From Hymenobacter sp. GOD-10R (GTDB taxonomy: Bacteria; Bacteroidota; Bacteroidia; Cytophagales; Hymenobacteraceae), in the NCBI RefSeq assembly GCF_035609205.1, contig NZ_CP141184.1, forward strand, positions 6,569,501-6,633,500: DNA of 64,000 bases, given 5' to 3'. The notes under the pieces were generated by a model. The model saw only the letters and a program-made list of their open reading frames with translations, did not search any database and was not told the DNA's origin. How positions within the stretch are numbered: the stretch's first letter is position 1; each line of letters opens with the position of its first letter. The position numbers and the translations under genes were made by a program. This document shows positions 33,345-43,326 of this stretch, one piece after another.

Positions 33345-36300
33345 ATGCATAAACCTTTACCCCCTAGGGTTCTTCGTCGGCTGCTACTTCTCACAACGGC
33401 TAGTTTGGCCAGTAGCACGTATACGCTAGCCCAAACGATTAGTCTGCCCCAGCCACTACCGCGGGCAGTTTCGCCGGCTGATACCGTTCGCACGCCTGGC
33501 ACCCCGCCCGAGCTGAATAAGGCCCCTATTCCAGCCGTATTCACGCCCGCCGTGACCGATGAGAACGGCGAACCGCTCATGGGCGTGCGCCTAGCCACCG
33601 AAAGCGGCTCGCTCACAGCCCTATCCGATTCCGTGGGCCACGCGCCCATGCCAGGGGTTACGGCGGGCGAAAAGCTGATCGTGAGCATCGACAACTCGGA
33701 GATACAGCGCTTCGAGGTGGGCGATGACCTAGTGCCGAGCATTATTCTAGACACCAAGAACCCTGCGGTAGCTCGGCTGAAGCCCCTGCGCTTGCTGTTC
33801 AATACCTCCCTGCGGCCCGACTTAACGGCAGCTTCTACACAAACGATTTACTACCGCGACCTACAGAAATTTCCGGTCACTTCGTTCCTAAATGCGCTGT
33901 CGGGGCAGGTAGCGGGCCTCCAAACATTCTCGATTTCGGGCTTGCCCGGTGGCGACGTGGTGGGTGCTTCCCTGCTAGGCCAGAGCCCCACGATAGTCAT
34001 TGATGGCATTGTGCGGCCCATCTACGCCTTCGACCTGGAAGAAATTGAGTCGGTGACGGTGCTGAAGGATGCGCTTTCGACCTCCATGCTCGGGGTGCGC
34101 GGCAGCAACAACGGCGTTCTGAACGTGACAACCCGCCGCGGCACGCCTGGCTTACCGCGCATCTCTTTCACGGTGCAATCGGCCATTCAGCAGCCGCTGA
34201 AGCAACCCAATGCGCTGAACTCCTACGACTACGCCCGCCTCTACAACGAAGCGCGCACCAACGATGGGCTAGCCCCGGTGTACACCGACGCCGACCTGCA
34301 AGCCTACCGCGACGGCACCGACCCCATCGGGCACCCCAACGTGAACTGGCGCGACCAAGTGCTGAAGAAATCATCACAGCTCAACCGCTACACGTTTAGC
34401 GCCAGCGGCGGCAACGTCTTCGCCAAGTACTTCGTGTCGCTGGAGCACCTGAAACAGTCGGGTCTGCTGAAAACCAGCGACATCAACAAGTACAACACCA
34501 GCAACGAGTACAAGAGCTACACGGTGCGCTCCAATGTGGATTTGCAGCTCAACCGCAAGCTCTCGGCAGGCATTCACCTGCTGGGGCGCGTGCTGAACGC
34601 CAACGACGCGGGCGTGGGCACGGCCACCATCCTGAACTCGATTGTGAACACGCCGGCCAACGCCTATCCGGTGTATAACTCGAATGGCACCTACGGCGGC
34701 ACCTCGCAGTTTCCGAACAACGCGTGGGCCCAAACTGTGGGCTCAGGCTACCAGCAGAACTACCAGCGCGACGTAATTGCCGACGTGTACCTGAAGCGCA
34801 CGCTCAGCGAGCTGACGCCGGGCTTGTGGGTGCGAGCCATCGGCTCGTACTATGCGAGCTTGTCGGAAAACATCTTCCGCAACAAGACTTACGCAACGTT
34901 CCAGCAAACGGCTGCCGCCAACGGCGAAGCCACCTACCAGCAGTTTGGCGTGAATAGCGACCAGAACAACTCAAGCATCGTTGGCTTTCAGAACAATACG
35001 GTCTACTTAGAAGGCGCCCTGGGCTACGAGCGGCAGCTAGGCCAGCACGGCCTCAACGCCATTGCACTGGTCAGCCGGCAGGCCTACACCCAAAACTCGG
35101 ATTTGCCTTACACGTCGCAGGGCGTTTCGGGGCGTGCTTCCTATAACTACCAAGGTAAGTACGTGGCCGAGCTAGCTTTTGGGTTGAACGGCGTAAACCG
35201 CTACCCAAGCAACGGCAGCTTCCGCTACGGCTTTTTCCCCGCTGGGGGCCTAGCCTGGAACATTTCGCGGGAGGAGTTTCTGAAGTCGCAAACCTGGTTG
35301 TCGGCCTTGAAGCTGTACGGCTCAATTGGCCTCACCGGCAACGAGCGCAACACGTCAGTAGACTACTTCAGTTACATCCAGACGTATTTTGACACAAGCG
35401 GGCCGTACTTCGGTACGGGCGCGGGTCAGGTAAGCGGCATCAGCGAGCAAGTGCTGGCCACTGTGAATCGGACCTGGGAAAAGGCTCGCAAGCTGCACGC
35501 CGGCATTCAGGGCGCGGTACTCGATAACCACCTAGGCTTCACGCTGGAGTATTACAACTCGAAGTACTACGACCTGCTCCAGCAGCGGGGTCGCAGCACC
35601 ACACTCATCGGCCAAACATACCCCGACGAAAACATTGGGCAGAACCGCTACAGCGGCTTCACGGTGCAGCTGAGCTACCAGAACACGGCAGGTCCTAAGT
35701 TCAGCTACTTCTTCACGGCCAACGCGGGTAGACTAAACCCCGTGGTGCTGTTTGCGGACGAAGTCGCGCGGCCTTACCCTTGGATGGAACGCACTGGCCG
35801 CCGCGTCGGACAGCAGTTTGGCTACATCGCCGAGGGCTTGTTTCAGAATGAGGCCGACATTGCTAATCACGCTGTACCAGTTGGTTACGCGGCGAAGCCC
35901 GGCGACATCAAGTACAAGGACCTGAACGGCGACGGCATCATCGACCAGCTCGATCAGGCGGCCATCGGCACTATCGTGCCCACCATTCCGCTGGGCGCGA
36001 GCCTAGGTTTCCGTTGGGGTGCTTTCGACTTCTCGGTACTGGCGCAGGGCGTGCTTAATCGCAGCGTGTACCTCTCGGGCAGCAGCGAGTATGCCTTCCA
36101 GAACGGAGGCTTCGGGCCGGCTTTCTCGCAGCACCTCGACCGCTGGACGCCCGACAACCCCAACGCCACCTACCCCCGTCTCACGGTAGGCACCAACCCC
36201 AACAACCAAGCTATTTCGTCTTTCTGGATCCACGACAACAGCTACGTGCGCATCAAGAATGCGGAAGTCGGCTACACGCTGCCACTGACGCTGAGCCGTC

Positions 36301-36446
36301 GGGCGCGCCTGCAAGGCGTTCGGCTGTTTGCCAATGGCACCAACTTGCTGACTTTCAGCCAATACAATCGCATCGACCCGGAAGTGTTCAACAACGCTTA
36401 TCCGCAGCAGCGCCTACTCAACTTTGGCCTCAACGTCAAGCTGTAA
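33345..36446 (+). CDS. SusC/RagA-type TonB-dependent receptor 1
   Basis: A 1033-residue outer-membrane channel that imports glycan fragments with its SusD lid. Signal segment LLLLTTASLASSTYTLAQ. A short beta-sandwich domain (FTPAVTDENGEPLMGVRLAT) is poorly matched to the usual carboxypeptidase-regulatory domain. The plug has PTIVIDGIVRPIY, EEIESVTVLKDALSTSMLG and VRGSNNGVLNVTTRRG. The barrel includes the HPNVNWRDQVLKKSSQLNRY and GDIKYKDLNGDGIIDQLDQA segments and ends in GLNVKL. The ABC of the SusC signature is complete. Partner susD starts 22 bases later. First gene of the long plus-strand operon. Confidence 0.95.
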   Translation: MHKPLPPRVLRRLLLLTTASLASSTYTLAQTISLPQPLPRAVSPADTVRTPGTPPELNKAPIPAVFTPAVTDENGEPLMGVRLATESGSLTALSDSVGHAPMPGVTAGEKLIVSIDNSEIQRFEVGDDLVPSIILDTKNPAVARLKPLRLLFNTSLRPDLTAASTQTIYYRDLQKFPVTSFLNALSGQVAGLQTFSISGLPGGDVVGASLLGQSPTIVIDGIVRPIYAFDLEEIESVTVLKDALSTSMLGVRGSNNGVLNVTTRRGTPGLPRISFTVQSAIQQPLKQPNALNSYDYARLYNEARTNDGLAPVYTDADLQAYRDGTDPIGHPNVNWRDQVLKKSSQLNRYTFSASGGNVFAKYFVSLEHLKQSGLLKTSDINKYNTSNEYKSYTVRSNVDLQLNRKLSAGIHLLGRVLNANDAGVGTATILNSIVNTPANAYPVYNSNGTYGGTSQFPNNAWAQTVGSGYQQNYQRDVIADVYLKRTLSELTPGLWVRAIGSYYASLSENIFRNKTYATFQQTAAANGEATYQQFGVNSDQNNSSIVGFQNNTVYLEGALGYERQLGQHGLNAIALVSRQAYTQNSDLPYTSQGVSGRASYNYQGKYVAELAFGLNGVNRYPSNGSFRYGFFPAGGLAWNISREEFLKSQTWLSALKLYGSIGLTGNERNTSVDYFSYIQTYFDTSGPYFGTGAGQVSGISEQVLATVNRTWEKARKLHAGIQGAVLDNHLGFTLEYYNSKYYDLLQQRGRSTTLIGQTYPDENIGQNRYSGFTVQLSYQNTAGPKFSYFFTANAGRLNPVVLFADEVARPYPWMERTGRRVGQQFGYIAEGLFQNEADIANHAVPVGYAAKPGDIKYKDLNGDGIIDQLDQAAIGTIVPTIPLGASLGFRWGAFDFSVLAQGVLNRSVYLSGSSEYAFQNGGFGPAFSQHLDRWTPDNPNATYPRLTVGTNPNNQAISSFWIHDNSYVRIKNAEVGYTLPLTLSRRARLQGVRLFANGTNLLTFSQYNRIDPEVFNNAYPQQRLLNFGLNVKL

Positions 36447-36468
36447 CCCTCTTCCGTCGCTCACGCAC

Positions 36469-38187
36469 ATGAAATCGAAGTTGCTTTTTCCGGCCGCAGC
36501 CTTGCTGTTGGCCCTAGGCCTCAACGCCTGCAAGGACCCCGAAACCGAACCGCGCTACCTCATCCGCGACGAGCTGATGTGGGATGACGCCGACCGCAAC
36601 GCCACGCTCGCGGGCTGGTACCTCAACGACCTCTACAACTACCTCCCCAACGGCTTTAACCGGATTGGCTTTGACCCCGGCGACGTGCTAGGGGCCGGCG
36701 ACGGCGACGCGCTGCCTTCGCGCATTGGCCGGCCGGTGGAATATTACACCAACGGCGCTATCAGCACCGTAAACAACCCCGACCCTTACTGGGGCAACAG
36801 CTACGCCGGCATCCGGCGGGTGAACATCTTCCTGGCCAACATCGACCGGGTGCCGGCTACGGCTGCCACGCTGGTGTATTGGAAAGCCGAAGCTCGCTTC
36901 GTGCGGGCCATGCTGTACTTCGAGCTGCTGAAGCGCTACGGCGGCATCCCGCTGATCGGCGACAAGCTTTTCACCCTCGACGACAACCTGTCGTTGCCGC
37001 GCAATACCTACGAGGAATCCGTGAACTACATCGTCTCGGAGTGCGACGCCATCAAAGGTGATTTGCGCCCGGCAAGCGCTATTCCGGATGCGGACTGGGG
37101 GCACGTGCCACAAGGCGCAGCTATTGCGCTCAAGGGTAGAGTGTTGCTGTACGCCGCTAGTCCCCTCTTCAATGGTGGGGGTGTGAACGGCGCCGGCGTG
37201 CTGCAAGGTTACCCGAGCTACGACGCCAACCGCTGGCAACTCGCCCTCAACGCCGCGCAGGAGCTCATCAGCCTCGGTACGTACAGCTTACTCACGGCCA
37301 CGACGGCACCTTCTACCTCGGCGTACGCCAGCGTGTTCTCGGTGAAGAAGAACAACGAGATTATCCTGGCCAAGCAGTCTGCTAACAACTCGCTTTTAGA
37401 GAGTTACAATGCGCCCATCGGCTACACGTCGCCGGCAGCTAGCCAGGGCGTAACCAGCCCGAGCCAGAACTTCGTGGATGCCTTCCCGATGAATACGGGG
37501 GTAGCTATTACGGCCACCGGCTCAAATTATAACCCGCAGAACCCCTATGTGAACCGCGACCCGCGCTTGGCGGCTTCGGTGTTCTTCAACGGGCGGCAGT
37601 GGCTGTCGCGCACCGTCGAGACGTTCGACGGCGGCCGCGACCGGCCGGGCGGCAGCGCCGTGCAAACCCGCACCGGCTACTACATGCGCAAGTTCTTGTA
37701 TGAGTACTCCAGCGGCACTTCTTACGCCAACCAGAGCCACAACTTCCCGCTGTTTCGCTACGCCGAAACCCTGTTGAACGCGGCCGAAGCGCTCAACGAG
37801 CTAGGTCGCACCGAAGAAGCTATGACGCGCCTGATCAGCATCCGGCAGCGGGCGGGCATCACGGCGGGCACCGGCAACCGCTACGGCATTCCAGTAGGCA
37901 TCGGCCAGGCAGCCGCCCGCGACCTGATCCGCAACGAGCGCCGCATCGAGCTAGGGTTTGAGGAGCACCGCTTCTGGGATGTACGCCGCTGGAAAATCGC
38001 CGAAACGGCGCTGAACGGTCCTATGTACGGAGTGCGCATCGTGCGCAGCGCTGCCACGCCTTACACCTTCGCCTACACTTATCCGCAGGTGAGCACGCTG
38101 GTCTTCCAGGCCCGGCTCTATTACATGCCGCTGCCCTACGACGAAGTCACCAAGAACACGAACCTCACGCAAAACCCTGGCTGGTAA
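36469..38187 (+). CDS. SusD/RagB-type glycan-binding lipoprotein 1
   Basis: A 572-residue surface lipoprotein forming the lid of SusC 1. Start at the ATG at 36469 (MKSKLLFPAAALLLALGLNAC) gives a lipobox ending at the Cys; the in-frame start within susC was rejected. The SusD pattern is clear: WGNSYAGIRRVNIFLANID, YWKAEARFVRAMLYFELLKRYGGIPL (in two parts), AALKGRVLLYAASPLFN-like (AIALKGRVLLYAASPLFNGG), LFRYAETLLNAAEALNELG, RLISIRQRAGI and RRIELGFEEHRFWDVRRWK. It ends ...LTQNPGW, the usual SusD C-terminus. The sugar-binding residues cannot be assigned from sequence. Confidence 0.95.
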   Translation: MKSKLLFPAAALLLALGLNACKDPETEPRYLIRDELMWDDADRNATLAGWYLNDLYNYLPNGFNRIGFDPGDVLGAGDGDALPSRIGRPVEYYTNGAISTVNNPDPYWGNSYAGIRRVNIFLANIDRVPATAATLVYWKAEARFVRAMLYFELLKRYGGIPLIGDKLFTLDDNLSLPRNTYEESVNYIVSECDAIKGDLRPASAIPDADWGHVPQGAAIALKGRVLLYAASPLFNGGGVNGAGVLQGYPSYDANRWQLALNAAQELISLGTYSLLTATTAPSTSAYASVFSVKKNNEIILAKQSANNSLLESYNAPIGYTSPAASQGVTSPSQNFVDAFPMNTGVAITATGSNYNPQNPYVNRDPRLAASVFFNGRQWLSRTVETFDGGRDRPGGSAVQTRTGYYMRKFLYEYSSGTSYANQSHNFPLFRYAETLLNAAEALNELGRTEEAMTRLISIRQRAGITAGTGNRYGIPVGIGQAAARDLIRNERRIELGFEEHRFWDVRRWKIAETALNGPMYGVRIVRSAATPYTFAYTYPQVSTLVFQARLYYMPLPYDEVTKNTNLTQNPGW

Positions 38188-38274
38188 TAGCCTAGCTCTT
38201 TGGTCGCAGCTCCCGGCTTTCAGTAGCGGAGAGCCACAAGCCAACAGCTATCAACTAATCATCCCTGACTTCAT

Positions 38275-41200
38275 ATGAAACATATTTTACTCCTTTTGGT
38301 GCTGACTCTCAGCCTAGTCGGTCAGCTAGCCCACGGGCAGGCGCGGGTGGTGCAGGGTGTGGTGCGCGACGCCCAAGGCCCCGTGCCGGGCGTGTCGGTG
38401 TACGAGAAAGACCTGATGAGCAACGGTATTGCCACCGACGCCGAGGGCAAGTACCGCCTCACGCTCAAAGGCAAGAATGGGGTGCTGGTTTTTCGCTCCG
38501 TGAGCTACAAGCTAAGCGAAGTACAAGTAGGTACTCGCCCCGTGGTGAACGTGACGCTCGAATCGTCGGAGCAAACCCTGAATGAGGTAACCGTAGTGGG
38601 CTTCGGCGAACAGCGGAAAATCACCCAAACCGGGTCGGTGAGCCAGGTGTCGGGCGTTGCTATTCGGGAAAACCCCTCGGCTAGCTTGCAGAACTCGCTG
38701 GTGGGGCGCCTGCCGGGCTTTTTCGCTCAGCAGCCCTCGGGCCGGCCGGGTGCCGACGGCGCCAACTTCTTTATTCGCGGCATCAGCAGCTACAACGGCA
38801 ACAGCCAGCCGCTGATCATCGTCGACGACATCCAGTACAGCTACGACCAGTTCCAGCGCCTCGACCCCAACGAAATTGAGAGCCTTTCCATCCTGAAAGA
38901 CGCCGCCACCACGGCCATCTACGGGGTGCGGGGCGCCAACGGCGTAGTCGTCGTGACGACCCGCCGCGGCAAGAACGGTCCGCCCCAGATTTCGGCCCGT
39001 GTGGAAGGCAGCTTGAGCCAGCCAACCAAAATCACGCACTACCTCGACGCCTACCAAACGGCCTCGCTTTACAACCAAGCCCAAATCAACGACAACGCGG
39101 CTAGCCCCTCGCCCACGTTCAAGCCCCGCTTCACCGACGACGATTTACAGAAGTTCAAGGATGGCTCGGACCCTTACGGCCACCCCAATGTAGATTGGCG
39201 CAAGGTGCTGTTCAAGAATTTCAGTCAGCAGTATCGCGCTAACCTCGACATTCAGGGCGGCTCGGAGCGCGTGAAGTACTTCATCTCGGGCGGCTACCTG
39301 TTCCAGAACGGGATGCTCAAGGACTTCGGCGACGGCCAAGGCGTGAACAATAACTACTACCATCGCCGCACCAATTACCGCTCGAACCTCGACATCAACG
39401 TGGCCCGCGGCCTGGATATGCGCATTGACCTCTACGGCAACTTTGCGCAGGTGAATACGCCCTCCGTGGGTAGCCCCTTCAGCTACAACGACGTGTTCTT
39501 CGACTACAGCAGCTTCCTGACATTAGCGCCATTTGCGTACCCCATCTACAACCCCGATGGCTCCTACGGCTACAGCATCTGGCAGCGCGACGTGGTTGGC
39601 TCCAACTACAACAACAACAACGTAGTAGGCCGCCTAACCAACTACGGCTACGACCGCAACAACGAAAATAACATCAACTCGGTGTTGTCGCTGAAGCAAG
39701 ACCTAGGGGTATTCAGCAAGGGCTTGCAGGGCCTGTCGGTGACGGGGCGCGTGGCCTACACCAGCAACTACTACTACACGCGCAGCACCACGCGCGACGC
39801 CTTCCCGTCGTTTATCTACGACCCCGCCACCGATACCTACCAGCCCCGCGACCCCAACCTGTTCCGGACACGCCGCTTCTTCCTGGGCTACAACGGCCGG
39901 AGCACCTCGCGCACGGTTAACGTGCAGGGCCTCATTAACTACGACCGCACCTTTGGCAAGCACCACGCCTCAGGCTTGCTGCTTTATAACCGCAACTCGG
40001 TGTCGGCGGGTGTTGGCGGCCTCTACAACTTTATCCCGGCCAACTTCCTGGGCTACTCGCTGCGCATGGGCTACGACTACGACGCGCGCTACTTGTTCGA
40101 AATCAACGCGGGCTACAACGGCTCCGACCGTTTCAGCTCCAAAAATCGCTACGGACTGTTCCCGGCCGTATCGGTGGGCTGGAACATTGCCGAAGAATCC
40201 TTCTTCCATAATGCCCTGCCCGTGGTGGATATGCTGAAGGTGCGTGGCTCCTATGGCCTGGTCGGCAACGACGCCCTAGGTCGGGACTTCAGCTATTACT
40301 ACCAGCAGAACTACAGCGCCAGCAGCGGTGCCAACTTCGGCACCACCAGCACCACGTATAATGGTGTTGCGGAAGGCACCCTAGCCAACAACAATGTAAC
40401 CTGGGAGAAGGAGAAGAAGCTAAACCTAGGTCTGGACTACCGGCTGGTGAAGAACGCGCTTTCGGGCTCCTTCGACTACTTCCGCAACGAGCGCTTCGAC
40501 ATCCTGACCGTGCGCGGCACGGTGTCGAGTATCTTCGGCCAAGGCTTGCCACCGGTGAACCTAGGTCGGGTGCGCAACCGCGGCTTCGAAATCGACCTGG
40601 GTTACCAGAGCCCGACTTCGCGCAACTTCTCCTACTCGGTTCGGGGGCAGTACTCGTTTGCCAAGAACACCATCTTGTTTCAGGATGAGCCTAACAACCA
40701 GTACGCTTACCAAAACTACACCGGCAATAGCATCGGGCAGCAGCGCGTGTACATTTTCGATGGCTTCTACAACCAAGCCGACGTCGCCGACTCGAACGTA
40801 CCGAAGCCCGCGACCGGCGCCCTGCCCGGCGACCTGAAGTACAAGGACCTGAACGGCGACGGCCGCATCGACGCCTTCGACCAGAAAGTAACGGGTTTCC
40901 CGAGCTTGCCCAACACTACCTTCGGCCTCAACCTCGGGGTGCGCTACAAAGGCTTTAGCGTCAGCGCCTTGCTTCAGGGCTCCCGCAACTTCAACGTGGC
41001 CGCGGCGGCCGAAGCTATCAAGGCCTTCGGCGCCAACCTAACCGAAGTGCACACCAAGGCCTGGACGCCCGAGCTAGGCGACGACGCCCGCTACCCCCGC
41101 ATGACGCTGCTGGGCGGCATCAGCGACCCCTCGAACCGGTCCACGTTCTGGCAGATTTCGGGCAACTTCGTCCGCCTCAAAACGGCGCAGATCAACTACG

Positions 41201-41391
41201 ACATTCCCAGCAACTTGCTCCGCAAAGTAGGCATCCCGTCGGCCCGCGTATATGCCAACGGCACCAACCTGCTAACGTGGTCGGCCATCGACAAACTCTA
41301 CGATTTCGACCCCGAAATCGCGCTCAATGCTTCGCGCGTCAACTACCCGCCGCAGCGACTGATAAACCTAGGCCTGAGCGTTACCTTCTAA
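38275..41391 (+). CDS. SusC/RagA-type TonB-dependent receptor 2
   Basis: A 1038-residue outer-membrane transporter. After the signal MKHILLLLVLTLSLVGQLAHG comes a standard carboxypeptidase-regulatory-like domain (VVQGVVRDAQGPVPGVSVYE). The TonB-box region (NEVTVVGFGEQRKITQTGSV) and a full plug follow (FFIRGISSYNGNSQPLIIVD, then EIESLSILKDAATTAIYG and VRGANGVVVVTTRRGKNG). The barrel has the DLKYKDLNGDGRIDAFDQK calcium-loop-like segment and ends INLGLSVTF. It is separated from the first SusD by 87 bases and from its own SusD by 16. Two SusC/D pairs in tandem suggest two related glycan fragments or two import routes. Confidence 0.96.
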   Translation: MKHILLLLVLTLSLVGQLAHGQARVVQGVVRDAQGPVPGVSVYEKDLMSNGIATDAEGKYRLTLKGKNGVLVFRSVSYKLSEVQVGTRPVVNVTLESSEQTLNEVTVVGFGEQRKITQTGSVSQVSGVAIRENPSASLQNSLVGRLPGFFAQQPSGRPGADGANFFIRGISSYNGNSQPLIIVDDIQYSYDQFQRLDPNEIESLSILKDAATTAIYGVRGANGVVVVTTRRGKNGPPQISARVEGSLSQPTKITHYLDAYQTASLYNQAQINDNAASPSPTFKPRFTDDDLQKFKDGSDPYGHPNVDWRKVLFKNFSQQYRANLDIQGGSERVKYFISGGYLFQNGMLKDFGDGQGVNNNYYHRRTNYRSNLDINVARGLDMRIDLYGNFAQVNTPSVGSPFSYNDVFFDYSSFLTLAPFAYPIYNPDGSYGYSIWQRDVVGSNYNNNNVVGRLTNYGYDRNNENNINSVLSLKQDLGVFSKGLQGLSVTGRVAYTSNYYYTRSTTRDAFPSFIYDPATDTYQPRDPNLFRTRRFFLGYNGRSTSRTVNVQGLINYDRTFGKHHASGLLLYNRNSVSAGVGGLYNFIPANFLGYSLRMGYDYDARYLFEINAGYNGSDRFSSKNRYGLFPAVSVGWNIAEESFFHNALPVVDMLKVRGSYGLVGNDALGRDFSYYYQQNYSASSGANFGTTSTTYNGVAEGTLANNNVTWEKEKKLNLGLDYRLVKNALSGSFDYFRNERFDILTVRGTVSSIFGQGLPPVNLGRVRNRGFEIDLGYQSPTSRNFSYSVRGQYSFAKNTILFQDEPNNQYAYQNYTGNSIGQQRVYIFDGFYNQADVADSNVPKPATGALPGDLKYKDLNGDGRIDAFDQKVTGFPSLPNTTFGLNLGVRYKGFSVSALLQGSRNFNVAAAAEAIKAFGANLTEVHTKAWTPELGDDARYPRMTLLGGISDPSNRSTFWQISGNFVRLKTAQINYDIPSNLLRKVGIPSARVYANGTNLLTWSAIDKLYDFDPEIALNASRVNYPPQRLINLGLSVTF

Positions 41392-41407
41392 TTCCTTCCC
41401 TGACGAT

Positions 41408-43147
41408 ATGAAAAAGTTACTCCTTTTCTTCCTGCTAGGCACGGCGGCCCTGTCGGCTTGTAAGCAAGACGACTTTCTGGAGCCTAAAACCAGCGGCTTG
41501 GTTGAGGAAACCGTCTTCACCGACAGCGTCCGGACCGTGGCCTTCCTGAGCCGCATCTACAGCGACATCGGCTTCAGCTTCAACAAGCAGCGCTGGTCGT
41601 CGCACGGCACGGCCGAGCACGCCACCGACGACGCCGAGTACAGCTTCTCGGGCGCCCCGCAGTCGGCCGTGATCCTGTACAGCGGCACGCTCAGCCCCTT
41701 GAACTTACCTAGCAACGACTTCTGGGAACTACCCTGGGCCAACATTCGCCGGGTGAACCTGCTGCTAGCCAAGCTGCCGACCACGCCGCTTTCGAAGAAA
41801 ATGCAAAACCGCATGGCCGCCGAGGCGCGCTTTCTGCGAGTGTGGTACTACGAAAACCTGTTGGTGTGTTTCGGCGGCATTCCCATCATCGGCGACAAAG
41901 TGTACGGCATCGAGGATGTGATTGACCAGCCCCGCACCTCCTACGCCGAGTGCGTAACGTACCTGACCCAGGAGCTCGACGAAATTGCGACCCAGCTGCC
42001 TACCCGCGACGAGTACCCGGCCGCCGACTACGGCCGCATTACGCGCGGTGCCTGCCTGGCCATGAAGAGCCGCATTCTGCTCGAAGCCGCCAGCCCCCTC
42101 TTCAACGGCGGTGCCGAAACGACCGACCCTAGCCTAGCCGCGCTGGTGAGCTACCCCGCCTACAGCGTGAGCCGCTGGCAGGCCGCCGCCGATGCTGCTC
42201 AGGCTGTTATCAATTCTGGCTACTACTCTTTGGTGGTGGACAATACGACCGCGCCCGGCAACGGCTTCGTGTCGATGTTCTTGCAGCGGGTGAACCCCGA
42301 GTACATCTTCTTTGTGAACCGCGTGAACAACAGCACCGCCAACAAGGACCTAGAGTTTGTGTTCCTGCCTTCCACCCGCGGCGGCGCAGCCTATTTCATG
42401 CCCACGCAAAACCTGGTGGATGCCTTCCCGATGAAGAATGGCAAGGCCATTACAGATCCGACGTCAGGCTACGACCCCAAGAACCCGTACGCCAACCGCG
42501 AGCCGCGCTTCTACAACAGCATCATCTACAACGGAGCTAGGTTTCAGCTCAACTCCTCGAACTCCCTGCAACCCGTCTGGACGTACGAGGGCGCGCCGTC
42601 CGACGGCTTCAACGTCGGTAACTCGACGACTGGCTACTACTTCCGTAAGATGCTCGACCCCAACATCGCCAACAACAGCCCTGGCATCACGGCCCGCGGC
42701 TGGAGCCTGATGCGCTACGCCGAGATTCTGCTGAACTACGCCGAAGCCATCAACGAAACCGGTCAGCCCGAGCTAGCTGTACCCAAGATTGTAGAGTTGC
42801 GCCGCCGCGCCGGCATAGACGCCGGGGCTGATGGCCGCTACGGCATTGCACCCGGTATTTCGGTGGCCCAGATGCGCGAGCTGATCCGCACCGAGCGGCG
42901 CGTGGAGCTTTCGGCCGAAGATCACCGCTGGCACGACATCCGCCGCTGGAAGACGGCCATGGTGATCAGCAACGCTTATAACCTGCGTATGCGCATTGTG
43001 CAGAGCAGCCCCACGGCCGCGCCTACGTCTTATAACATCGTGCCCACGATCCGCCGCCACAACTTCCGCCCCGAAATGTACCTGCTCCCTATCCCGGACG
43101 GCGAGATCCGCAAAATCCCCGCCTTCCGTCAGAATCCAGGTTGGTAA
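41408..43147 (+). CDS. SusD/RagB-type glycan-binding lipoprotein 2
   Basis: A 579-residue surface lipoprotein partner of SusC 2, with the lipobox in LLFFLLGTAALSAC. Typical blocks: PWANIRRVNLLLAKL, MAAEARFLRVWYYENLLVCFGG, ACLAMKSRILLEAASPLFNGG, LMRYAEILLNYAEAINETG, KIVELRRRAGIDAG and RRVELSAEDHRWHDIRRWK. It ends FRQNPGW. Binding subsites are in the variable middle and cannot be assigned. A 17-bp-arm hairpin follows the stop, which may end or reduce transcription into the enzyme genes. Confidence 0.96.
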   Translation: MKKLLLFFLLGTAALSACKQDDFLEPKTSGLVEETVFTDSVRTVAFLSRIYSDIGFSFNKQRWSSHGTAEHATDDAEYSFSGAPQSAVILYSGTLSPLNLPSNDFWELPWANIRRVNLLLAKLPTTPLSKKMQNRMAAEARFLRVWYYENLLVCFGGIPIIGDKVYGIEDVIDQPRTSYAECVTYLTQELDEIATQLPTRDEYPAADYGRITRGACLAMKSRILLEAASPLFNGGAETTDPSLAALVSYPAYSVSRWQAAADAAQAVINSGYYSLVVDNTTAPGNGFVSMFLQRVNPEYIFFVNRVNNSTANKDLEFVFLPSTRGGAAYFMPTQNLVDAFPMKNGKAITDPTSGYDPKNPYANREPRFYNSIIYNGARFQLNSSNSLQPVWTYEGAPSDGFNVGNSTTGYYFRKMLDPNIANNSPGITARGWSLMRYAEILLNYAEAINETGQPELAVPKIVELRRRAGIDAGADGRYGIAPGISVAQMRELIRTERRVELSAEDHRWHDIRRWKTAMVISNAYNLRMRIVQSSPTAAPTSYNIVPTIRRHNFRPEMYLLPIPDGEIRKIPAFRQNPGW

Positions 43148-43158
43148 AGAGTGACTTC

Positions 43159-43205
43159 GTCGAGTGACTGAGTGATTTGCGAACGACCTCACTCAGTCAC
43201 TCGAC
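43159..43205. repeat. Hairpin related to the CAGTCACT arrays, terminator-like
   Basis: Perfect 17-bp arms GTCGAGTGACTGAGTGA (43159-43175) and its complement (43189-43205), 13-base loop, directly after the second susD gene. The arms share the GAGTGACTGAG core and the leading AAAGAGTGAC with the element at 28583-28739, so both look like one family placed at gene 3' ends. Confidence 0.75.
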
Positions 43206-43326
43206 AAAAGCTGAGAATCGTTCGTCAGAGGTGGGATGCTGGCGCAACGAGTGTGGTAGCTCTGGTCTTCGTGAGGGGCTGGGCTACCACAACCAGCTGA
43301 TTTTTAACCATTCTAGGTGAGTTGCT

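Noticed and set aside
38512..39084. 190-residue minus-strand open frame
   Set aside because: Antisense to the second SusC gene, without any domain pattern.
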